Below, in pieces: positions 44,908 through 51,912 of a stretch of DNA of 64,000 nt (positions are counted from its first letter, which is position 1; each line of letters opens with the position of its first letter). Made by a program: the position numbers and the translations under genes. The notes under the pieces were generated by a model. That model saw only the letters and a list, made by a program, of their open reading frames with translations. It was not told where the DNA came from and did no database searches. The DNA comes from Balneolaceae bacterium (lineage in GTDB: Bacteria; Bacteroidota; Rhodothermia; Balneolales; Balneolaceae), in NCBI GenBank assembly GCA_006969905.1, contig CP030887.1:2028001-2092000 (forward strand). The letters run 5' to 3'.

Positions 44908-46767
44908 TTAATTACTGAGCTTTGGATTGGGAAACCCAATCGTGACAGGATTTTTTTCAAACGGAGAAAGAGTTTTGTCGATAAGGAAAGCCAGTTCTTT
45001 ACGGGTAATCAGTTTGTCAGGATCGAAATTTCCTTCATCCCATAATGGCGAAAACTCATTTGATTGAAAATCTACATTACCCACAGCTGAACCTAAAACA
45101 TCGGTTACGTTGCTTCCAAGTACCTGGTTGGGAAAAGTGACTTCAGAATAAACGCCTAAACGATCCAGTATTTCTTTGAACTCTTCTTTTGATACGGTTC
45201 GATCAGGGTGAAAACGGGTTTCGTTTGCCCACGCAACCGGAATGCCTTCACCTTTCATTATTCCGCTTAAACCCACTTTTTGCACGGATTGAAATGCCCA
45301 GTCATCAGGGGTTACATCCATATAGGGCATCAGCCACATATTTGCGTCTAAAAGTGTTTGCTGTAGCTCTCTCACATCAACATTTCTTGGTTCAATGCCA
45401 GCTTTAACGCTATGGGCGGCGGCGGCTCCTGCAGCTTGTCCAAGTTGAAGCACAACCGGCTGCAGGCGGGTGGTGCCATTTGTCACATTAGATACTGAGA
45501 TGCTTTTTTCAGCTACAATAAGCCCGTCAATATCTTTTGGGATAAGGCTGCCATATGGAACGTTGTAGGAAGGGATTTTTGGGAACTCAATCTGTTTTGG
45601 AACCGGGTTCTTCTTTCGGTGATGGTCTACCGGATAATCTCCAACTGCAATTCCGGTTTTGTAAACAGGCCGCTCCTCAATTTCATAGGGATTAAGTATA
45701 TCATAAAGGAAAAGACGATCTACACCTACTACCCTTCGGCTTTCCCTAATGTAAGGGATTAATGCCAATTGATCTTCTGTGGGGAATTCATCATCAGCCA
45801 GACCAAGGTTTTTATAGCCCCCTTCAGTTTGCATAAAGTATACCCAGGAAAGGGTGAAATTTTTTGCATCCTGTAAAATTTGCTCACGGGTTTCATAGTC
45901 TTTTTTCAGAATCTCTGCATAAAAATCATTGCCTTTATTAGGCCAGTTGATCATGTATTTATCGTTCGGGAGCTTCCCGTAATCCAGCATGTTATCGCAT
46001 TCAATAAGTGATTCATCACCGGTAGAACAAACCTGCCTGCACATACAATCAAAAGGTGTCGGATTGTACCCATCAGGTTTGGGGATAGTCATATCCGCAT
46101 CTTCACCGTAATCCTTTAATATGGCTACATAGGTAAGATCCTGAACATAAGGATGGGCTTCATCAGGAGCTGATTCTTCTCCTGTTTGTGCAGAAGTCTC
46201 CATCTGTATCGAGTATTCTGCACCGGCTTTAGCAAGCAAATCTCCGTATTCAGTACCATCAATAAAAACAGAAGCTTTGTAAGTCATTATGTTTCCGGAG
46301 TCATTTATAAAACTGGCTTTATTAAGCTTGTTTTTCGTTTTATAAGCATTGTGAAGGTTATATCCCCTTATGACTTTTATATTTGGGTAGGCTTCTACCA
46401 TTTCTGTTAAAAAGCGATTCCCAATATGTGGTTCAAATTGGGTATTACTTACCCATCCTGTAAAAACAGCTTCCGGTCCTCCATAGTGATCGTACAATTT
46501 TTGCCGGAACTCGCCCCAAATCCCTGATGGCATTTTATGATTTCCGTCAATAGCACTCACACCTGCTGAGGTTAACATACCCCCAAGCCATTCAGTCTTC
46601 TCAATAATAACCACATCGGCTCCCAGTCGGGCAGCCTGTATCGCAGCGCTAACACCACTTGCCCCTCCTCCAACAACAAGGATTTCCGTTTCTTTATAGT
46701 CTGAAGAAGCACAGCTAAAGGTAAAAACGGCTAAAAAAAATAAGATAATCTGCTTTTTCATAATCAT
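44908..46767 (-). CDS. FAD-dependent oxidoreductase lipoprotein with C-terminal SLH-like repeats
   Basis: A 619-residue exported protein (the first ATG is used; ATG at 46761 is equally possible) with a lipobox FSC near residue 19. The FAD-binding motif VVGGGASGVSAAIQAARLGA starts near residue 30, with EWLGGMLTSAG and DGTEYGDLLAKAGAEY typical of the FAD_oxidored family found in polysaccharide utilisation loci. From about 485 there are SLH-like stretches (DVTPDDWAFQSVQKVG, RFHPDRTVSKEEF, FDPDKLITRKEL). SLH modules often attach proteins to the cell surface glycan. The gene is next to nagB on the minus strand. Substrate unknown; oxidation of a sugar or sugar acid is a guess from family. Confidence 0.84.
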   Translation of the reverse strand: MIMKKQIILFFLAVFTFSCASSDYKETEILVVGGGASGVSAAIQAARLGADVVIIEKTEWLGGMLTSAGVSAIDGNHKMPSGIWGEFRQKLYDHYGGPEAVFTGWVSNTQFEPHIGNRFLTEMVEAYPNIKVIRGYNLHNAYKTKNKLNKASFINDSGNIMTYKASVFIDGTEYGDLLAKAGAEYSIQMETSAQTGEESAPDEAHPYVQDLTYVAILKDYGEDADMTIPKPDGYNPTPFDCMCRQVCSTGDESLIECDNMLDYGKLPNDKYMINWPNKGNDFYAEILKKDYETREQILQDAKNFTLSWVYFMQTEGGYKNLGLADDEFPTEDQLALIPYIRESRRVVGVDRLFLYDILNPYEIEERPVYKTGIAVGDYPVDHHRKKNPVPKQIEFPKIPSYNVPYGSLIPKDIDGLIVAEKSISVSNVTNGTTRLQPVVLQLGQAAGAAAAHSVKAGIEPRNVDVRELQQTLLDANMWLMPYMDVTPDDWAFQSVQKVGLSGIMKGEGIPVAWANETRFHPDRTVSKEEFKEILDRLGVYSEVTFPNQVLGSNVTDVLGSAVGNVDFQSNEFSPLWDEGNFDPDKLITRKELAFLIDKTLSPFEKNPVTIGFPNPKLSN

Positions 46768-46772
46768 AGATA

Positions 46773-46801
46773 TTAAAAAGGCGAGAATTTTCCTCGCCTT
46801 T
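46773..46801 (-). terminator. Terminator after nagB
   Basis: On the minus strand an 8-9 bp GC-rich stem (AAAGGCGAG with CTCGCCTTT) is followed by a T run ending near 46773. It lies between the nagB stop (46821) and the FAD oxidoreductase start, so nagB is probably transcribed alone. Confidence 0.85.
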
Positions 46802-46820
46802 GAGAGTAATCATTTTTGAA

Positions 46821-48740
46821 TTAGTCGAGTTCCTTCCAGCGAACGAAAGCTTCCATGGCTTCATACTCGGCTAAACCAAGGCTATCATAAAGTTCCGCAG
46901 TAGCTCTTGTTCTGTCGTCAGCACGTTGCCAAAATTCACGCGTATCAGTACCCGGAAACAGAGGCCGGTCTTTCTGTGATTGGTGCTTAAAAATAGCCCT
47001 TCGCTTTCTGTCGGTTTCTTCAGGGCTTAACGGAACTGCCATTTCAATATCTTCAATGCCCCATTCTTGCCATGCACCGCGATACAGCCATACATAGCAA
47101 TTTTTCATCCAGGGTTCATCTTTTAGTTCTCTTAATGCCTGGAAAATGGCCTCCAAACAAACACGGTGCGTTCCATGTGGATCAGATAAGTCGCCAGCTG
47201 CATAAATCTGATGGGGTTTTATACTCTGGATAAGATTCTTGGTAATTTCTATATCATCAGGGCCAATTGGCTTTTTTCGGATTTCTCCGGTCTCATAGAA
47301 TGGCAAATCCAAAAAGTGTATGTGTTCATCAGGGATGCCAACATATCTGCATGCTGACTTTGCTTCTCCGCGCCGGATTAACCCTTTAATTGTTTTTACC
47401 TCTTCTGAGTCTGCCTGTCCTTCTGTTTTGTTATTAAGGAATTTTCTGACCTGGGTAAACATCTCACTTACTTCGGTATCTTTGTCTCCAAGAGAATCAT
47501 GATAATCACTGACAAAATCTGCAAAGCGTAAAGCATCGTCATCAAAAACGGCAATATTACCGGATGTCTGATAAGCTACATGCACTTTATGTCCATGATC
47601 TACCAACCTGATAAAGGTTCCTCCCATAGAAATAACATCATCATCAGGATGAGGGCTAAATATGAGTGCCTTTTTAGGGAAGGGAGTTTTTCTTTCAGGG
47701 CGATAAGTATCGTCTGCATTAGGTTTTCCACCAGGCCAACCAGTAATAGTATGCTGTATCTGGTTAAATACGCGGATGTTTACATTATAAGCTGTTCCTA
47801 TCTCAATCAGAATGTCATTCATTCCATGCTCTCTGTAATCTTCCTCTGTAAGTTTGAGAATAGGTTTTCCAAGCTCCTGGCTTAACCAGATCACTGCTTT
47901 CTTTATCAGGAAATTATTCCACTTTATGGGGCCGGCCAACCAAGGGGTTTTTGCACGGGTTAGCTCTGCTGAAGACGCCTCATCGAGGATCACTTCACAG
48001 TTTTTGTGCTTCTGAAGGAAAGTAGCAGGGATTTGATTTGATATTTCCCCTTCAACAGTTTTCCTGATAATGGTTGCTTTACCTTCGCCCCAGGCCAGCA
48101 TATAAACTTTACGGGCATCCATTATTGTACCCACACCCATAGTTATGGCTCTCCGTGGAACATTTTCAATGCCAAAGAAACCGCTTGCAGCATCTAGCAT
48201 GGTAAGGCGGTCGAGAGTTATCAGCCTGGTTTTAGAATCGATGGGTGATCCGGGTTCATTAAAACCGATGTGTCCGGTTCGCCCGATTCCTAAAATCTGT
48301 ATATCAATACCACCGAATGACTCAATTTTATTCTCATACTCTTGGCAAAAAGCACTCACTTCTTCCTTTTTGAGAGTGCCATCAGGTATGTGAATATTGT
48401 TTCGATCAATGTCTACATGATCAAAAAGGTATTCATTCATAAAATGGACATAACTCTGCAATGTATCGGGCTGCATAGGGAAGTACTCATCCAGGTTAAA
48501 AGTAATTACCTTTTTGAAGCTTAACCCTTCTTCTTTATGCATGCGTACAAGTTCATCATAAATCTGGGTAGGTGTTGAGCCTGTTGCTAGTCCAAGAACT
48601 GTGGGTTTATTCTGTTCATTTCTTTCTCTGATCAGTTTAGCAACTTGTTGGGCTACGTAAAGGGAGCCTTCACTTGCATTACCAAAAATTGTAGTTGGTA
48701 TTTTTTCGAAAGTGCTTAAATCAAAATCGTTAAATAGCAT
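46821..48740 (-). CDS. nagB: Glucosamine-6-phosphate deaminase fused to a PIG-L/LmbE-type deacetylase domain
   Basis: A 639-residue cytoplasmic protein. Residues 1-275 are NagB: VLGLATGSTPTQIYDEL near 48, NLDEYFPM near 83, GRTGHIGFNEPGSPID near 150. Residues about 353-560 form a LmbE/PIG-L domain with FSPHPDDDVISMGG near 361 and DPHGTHR further on, the metal-binding motifs. NagB turns GlcN-6-P into fructose-6-P and ammonia. PIG-L proteins deacetylate GlcNAc derivatives, so the fusion could also do the NagA step, but that is inferred. No separate nagA lies in the window. This fused form is common in Bacteroidota relatives. The leader holds a possible folded RNA at 48754-48834. Confidence 0.93.
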   Translation of the reverse strand: MLFNDFDLSTFEKIPTTIFGNASEGSLYVAQQVAKLIRERNEQNKPTVLGLATGSTPTQIYDELVRMHKEEGLSFKKVITFNLDEYFPMQPDTLQSYVHFMNEYLFDHVDIDRNNIHIPDGTLKKEEVSAFCQEYENKIESFGGIDIQILGIGRTGHIGFNEPGSPIDSKTRLITLDRLTMLDAASGFFGIENVPRRAITMGVGTIMDARKVYMLAWGEGKATIIRKTVEGEISNQIPATFLQKHKNCEVILDEASSAELTRAKTPWLAGPIKWNNFLIKKAVIWLSQELGKPILKLTEEDYREHGMNDILIEIGTAYNVNIRVFNQIQHTITGWPGGKPNADDTYRPERKTPFPKKALIFSPHPDDDVISMGGTFIRLVDHGHKVHVAYQTSGNIAVFDDDALRFADFVSDYHDSLGDKDTEVSEMFTQVRKFLNNKTEGQADSEEVKTIKGLIRRGEAKSACRYVGIPDEHIHFLDLPFYETGEIRKKPIGPDDIEITKNLIQSIKPHQIYAAGDLSDPHGTHRVCLEAIFQALRELKDEPWMKNCYVWLYRGAWQEWGIEDIEMAVPLSPEETDRKRRAIFKHQSQKDRPLFPGTDTREFWQRADDRTRATAELYDSLGLAEYEAMEAFVRWKELD

Positions 48741-48753
48741 AGGTTGTAAGATA

Positions 48754-48834
48754 AATATGGGATCGAAAATGCTTATTTCAAGCTTGATGAGATTGTAAAA
48801 TACTGTAACTAGAGGAAAATCTCATTCCCATATT
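48754..48834 (-). ncRNA. Predicted three-helix-junction leader RNA upstream of nagB
   Basis: Read on the minus strand, AATATGGGA (48834-48826) pairs with TCCCATATT (48762-48754) to close the structure. ATGAGATT arm 48825-48818 pairs with 48794-48787 over 8 bp. A short GCTT/AAGC hairpin lies at 48783-48771. The stems share contiguous arms (48834-48818). It ends 13 nt before the ATG, whose upstream sequence lacks a Shine-Dalgarno site, so the fold could control initiation. It may be a cis-regulatory RNA or riboswitch, not matched to any known class by eye. Confidence 0.45.
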
Positions 48835-48854
48835 CGTCTTTTTACATAGGCTTA

Positions 48855-48880
48855 TTTTTGTAAATTTATGTAAACAAAAA
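48855..48880. promoter_or_regulatory. Inverted repeat in the nagB promoter region
   Basis: TTTTTGT (48855-48861) and ACAAAAA (48874-48880) form 7-bp arms with a 12-bp spacer, some 20-45 bp upstream of the predicted nagB leader. The position fits an operator overlapping the promoter. AT-rich arms reduce confidence. Confidence 0.3.
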
Positions 48881-48883
48881 TGA

Positions 48884-49282
48884 TCAGTTTACTCCTTCAA
48901 TCATAAACTTTTTTGAAGCAAGTATGTCTCCATTCTCATCAACAACTTCCACTCTCCATTCGCCTGTCCAGCTTTTCCATATTTTTTTTGAACTCCATGT
49001 ACGGAAAGAATTTGTTCGAATAGTCAAATCGATACCGGCTTTTTCCTCATTCTCATAATACCAGACATGCTTTAAAACAGGGGAGTTTTCTGCTCCATTT
49101 ATTTTTGTAAAACAGTAAAGTGTGTTAACGTCACTCGAAAAAGTAGAATCGGCTCCAATCAGTGTTCTGTTTTCTATACTTGTACCAATTTCAATTTGCT
49201 CTACACTTATTTGACCTTGAACATGACTTGATGTTAAAACAAAAGAGATAATAAGTATTGAAATAGTAGAAATGAGTTTCAT
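48884..49282 (-). CDS. DUF2914 domain protein, exported
   Basis: A 132-residue protein with a signal peptide ending HVQGQ near residue 24. The remainder matches the DUF2914 pattern: LYCFTKINGAENSPVLKHVWY, then SWTGEWRVEVVDENGDILASK. DUF2914 is a small beta-rich domain seen in exported or membrane-linked proteins, without a settled function. It is divergent from tatD (112 bp) and lies behind nothing else on its strand, so it is a lone gene. Confidence 0.82.
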   Translation of the reverse strand: MKLISTISILIISFVLTSSHVQGQISVEQIEIGTSIENRTLIGADSTFSSDVNTLYCFTKINGAENSPVLKHVWYYENEEKAGIDLTIRTNSFRTWSSKKIWKSWTGEWRVEVVDENGDILASKKFMIEGVN

Positions 49283-49394
49283 AATTATAAAATGTTGAGT
49301 TGGGTTTATGGATTATTCTATCCTGATAGACCAATTATTGTTCCAGATGTTACAAAAATGTATAAAGTATTATCTTTGCTAGCTAAAAGTAATT

Positions 49395-50159
49395 ATGATA
49401 GATACCCATTCCCACATTTATTTACCACAATTCGATGACGATCGTACACAGGTTTTAGACCGGGCAGCTAGTGAAGGGATAAAAGCAATATGTATGCCCG
49501 CAATAGATTTCGAATCGATTGCTCAGATGGAAGTAATAAATCATAAAGATATCTCTTTCTATAAAATGGCAGGTATTCATCCATGTGACGTAGAGGTTCT
49601 AGCGGAGGATTTTGAACAACAACTATTCGATTTTTGCAATAGAAAAGAGATAATAGGAGTCGGTGAAACAGGGTTAGATTATTACTGGAGTACCGAGTTT
49701 ATAGATACACAGAAAAGCAGTCTAAGATACCATTGCAGTGTTGCTAAATCTGTGAATAAACCCATAATACTTCATAACAGGGAAAGCACAACCGATTTAC
49801 TGGATTTAATTGAAAAAGAACAAGACGGGAGCTTAAAAGGTATCTGGCATTGTTTTAATGGAACAGTAGAAGAGGGTAAACGGGCTATAGGCTTAGGTCT
49901 GTATTTAGGAATAGGAGGGGTAGTAACATTCAAAAACGGAGGTGTTGATAAAACTGTAGCTCAACTACCTTTGGATAAAATGGTTTTGGAGACAGATGCT
50001 CCATACCTATCACCAACCCCCAAACGTGGTAAACGAAATGAGCCATCTTTTATGAGATATACTGCTGTACGGCTGGCTGAGATTTTCGAAATTAGTCTTG
50101 AGGAATTGGTAGTAAAAACCTCAAAAACGGCTGGTAAATTGTTCTTAATAGAGCCTTAA
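49395..50159 (+). CDS. tatD: TatD-family deoxyribonuclease / metal-dependent hydrolase
   Basis: A 254-residue cytoplasmic protein of normal family length. Metal ligands and active-site motifs are in order: DTHSH at 3-7, MAGIHPCDV, GVGETGLDYYW near 95, LHNRE, WHCFNGT and LETDAPYLSP near 202. TatD proteins are metal-dependent 3'-5' DNases/hydrolases linked to DNA repair. It is followed by a pilin-like gene 91 bp away that has its own terminator. Confidence 0.93.
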   Translation: MIDTHSHIYLPQFDDDRTQVLDRAASEGIKAICMPAIDFESIAQMEVINHKDISFYKMAGIHPCDVEVLAEDFEQQLFDFCNRKEIIGVGETGLDYYWSTEFIDTQKSSLRYHCSVAKSVNKPIILHNRESTTDLLDLIEKEQDGSLKGIWHCFNGTVEEGKRAIGLGLYLGIGGVVTFKNGGVDKTVAQLPLDKMVLETDAPYLSPTPKRGKRNEPSFMRYTAVRLAEIFEISLEELVVKTSKTAGKLFLIEP

Positions 50160-50225
50160 AAAAAATGCGCTTGTTAAGAAAACTTAATGAGGATAATCTA
50201 ACCTAATTATCAGCTCTAAATAATT

Positions 50226-50250
50226 ATGTTTATTTCAAAAAAATAAACAT
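50226..50250 (+). promoter_or_regulatory. Perfect hairpin abutting the start codon of the pilin-like gene
   Basis: ATGTTTATTT pairs with AAATAAACAT (10 bp) around CAAAA, and the 3' arm touches the ATG at 50251. No Shine-Dalgarno sequence is visible. In the mRNA this would hide the initiation region; it also contains a 6-codon mini-ORF (MFISKK). Being AU-only in most pairs, it may be weak. Confidence 0.4.
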
Positions 50251-50697
50251 ATGGGACAACAACAATTACTCCTGATAATACTTGTATCTGTATTGGTAGG
50301 TATTGCTACTGTGGTTGCAATTAATACCTTTCAGAGTGCGTCCGAATCATCAAACATTGATGCGGTTCGCAACGATCTGGTTATGCTAAAATCGAGCGCC
50401 CAGGCCTACTTCAGAAAACCGGCTACACTTGGTGGAGGTGGTAACAGCTTTGACGGATTTACTTTTGAGAAAATCGGATTTCCGGCAGATGAGATGACCC
50501 CGGACGGCTTACATGCCCGAACACCAAATGGAGTTTTCCATGTATGGAGAGCTAATTCTGATGAGCTTGGGATTTATGGAGAGCCATTAACTGAGATAGA
50601 TGCAGTGGTTGATATCACATCATTGGTATCCGATTCAGACTATTTCAGTATTTCTATAACTTCTGACACCTTAGTTTGGTTAAATACTCCAAACTAG
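50251..50697 (+). CDS. Pilin-like protein lacking the usual Glu5
   Basis: A 148-residue protein with a short N-terminus MGQQQ then a long hydrophobic helix (LLLIILVSVLVGIATVVAIN) and an amphipathic continuation (NTFQSASESSNIDAVRNDLVML), as in type IV pilins/pseudopilins: Gly before the cut site, then the N-terminal alpha helix. The hallmark Glu at +5 is absent (Leu there), so it is either a divergent pseudopilin or an unrelated membrane-anchored protein. The remainder is a small globular domain with GGGGNSFDGFTFEKIGFP and SDYFSISITSDTLVW. The gene has its own terminator and hairpin leader. Function unknown. Confidence 0.7.
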   Translation: MGQQQLLLIILVSVLVGIATVVAINTFQSASESSNIDAVRNDLVMLKSSAQAYFRKPATLGGGGNSFDGFTFEKIGFPADEMTPDGLHARTPNGVFHVWRANSDELGIYGEPLTEIDAVVDITSLVSDSDYFSISITSDTLVWLNTPN

Positions 50698-50713
50698 TTG
50701 TATTTGGTTCACT

Positions 50714-50753
50714 AAAAGGTGAATGCCTGCCTCGGTAGTATTCACCTTTTTTT
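50714..50753. terminator. Terminator between pilin-like gene and pdxB
   Basis: An 11-bp stem, AAAAGGTGAAT with ATTCACCTTTT, then TTT, encloses a 15-nt loop. It serves the plus-strand gene and overlaps the stop codon of the convergent pdxB. Confidence 0.85.
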
Positions 50754-51860
50754 GATATTGATACCCAGATTCTTCAGAATCTCGTCTGAATCAAAACTAT
50801 TATTTTCTAGGCATAAATAAGGATACTCAAAACGTAAGGGCCTGTCCGTTCGTAGTTTTTGAAATAGGAGGCTTTTATTGGAGCGTGAGCTTATTTCCCT
50901 TAGCTCCGCATCATATTCTTTGATAGGGTTTATTCGAAGCAACACTTCATAAAGGGAATAGCTAAGGCTTGCCAGCTTTATTTTTTTTTGAGTATAAAGG
51001 TGATCTTTATTAAGGGCTGTGAGTTCTAATTCCTTGGCCAGTTTTTCTAGCAGGAAAAGGGTGGCATTTAGTTTAGCCTGTTCAGAATAACCAGCTATAT
51101 GAGGGGTTGCGATAAAAGCAGCTTTCGCTAATTCAGTGTTAAAATCAGGTTCATTTTCCCACACATCAATTATAATATCCTGAACACCCCCCTGATCCAA
51201 TCCCTTCCGCAAAGCAGCTTCATCTATTACCCCACCTCTTGCAGCATTTATAACCAGTTTGAAACTCCTGTCAGCAAGCTTATTCTTATTAAACCAATGA
51301 TGAGTGGAATAATCACCGGATCGTGTAAGTGGGGTATGAAATGTAAGTACATCACATGATAATACTTCTTCTAAAGAGCAAGACTGGAATCCTTCCTCTC
51401 TTTGTTCCCTGGGGGGATCGTAACAATAATAGTTAAGTCCCAGGCTTTCCAACTGCTGAATTACAGCACTTCCCGTTTTTCCTGCTCCAACTACTCCAAA
51501 GCTAAGCTGCTTTATATCTATATGCCTTTTGATGCTCCATAACAAAATTGAGGTAATTACATATTCTGATACAGCTTGGGCATTTGAACCTTTAGCATCA
51601 ATTACTTTCACATTATTTTTTTTCAGGTACTCAAAATCAATATGGTCAGTACCGGCCGAAGCCGTACCAACTACTTTTAGAGATTTTGGGACTTCAGAGA
51701 GGGTTTTTTGGCCGACCTGAGTAACAGTTCTGACTAAAAGAATATCCGTACCTGTTAAATCAGGTAGTCCTGAGTTGGGATCAAATAATTTTAAAGTGAT
51801 TTTTTCAGGTAGAAATTTAGTGAGTTTATAAATGTTCTCGTCTGCTGTTATAGTGAGCAA
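50742..51860 (-). CDS. pdxB: 4-phosphoerythronate dehydrogenase
   Basis: A 372-residue D-2-hydroxyacid dehydrogenase of PdxB length. It opens TADENIYKLTKFLP and has AGTDHIDFEYL, the nucleotide-binding FGVVGAGKTGSAV near 122, HTPLTRSGDYSTHH, INAARGGVIDEAAL near 206 and TPHIAGYS (catalytic His) near 255. The C-terminal 100 residues form the PdxB dimerisation region. It makes 3-hydroxy-4-phosphohydroxy-2-ketobutyrate-type intermediates in the DXP-independent part of pyridoxal 5'-phosphate synthesis. Divergent from pdp with 52 bp between starts. Confidence rests on the motifs and N-terminus. Confidence 0.9.
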   Translation of the reverse strand: MLTITADENIYKLTKFLPEKITLKLFDPNSGLPDLTGTDILLVRTVTQVGQKTLSEVPKSLKVVGTASAGTDHIDFEYLKKNNVKVIDAKGSNAQAVSEYVITSILLWSIKRHIDIKQLSFGVVGAGKTGSAVIQQLESLGLNYYCYDPPREQREEGFQSCSLEEVLSCDVLTFHTPLTRSGDYSTHHWFNKNKLADRSFKLVINAARGGVIDEAALRKGLDQGGVQDIIIDVWENEPDFNTELAKAAFIATPHIAGYSEQAKLNATLFLLEKLAKELELTALNKDHLYTQKKIKLASLSYSLYEVLLRINPIKEYDAELREISSRSNKSLLFQKLRTDRPLRFEYPYLCLENNSFDSDEILKNLGINIKKR

Positions 51861-51912
51861 TATTCGTACTCCTAAAGCTGTAAATGATCGTTTTTTAGGC
51901 TATACTTGAGCC

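Noticed and set aside
48754-48834. glmS ribozyme upstream of nagB
   Set aside because: The fold is far too short and lacks the double pseudoknot core; at best a different leader RNA.
50226-50246. Leader peptide MFISKK before the pilin-like gene
   Set aside because: Six codons within an AT-rich hairpin with no ribosome binding site; most likely chance.
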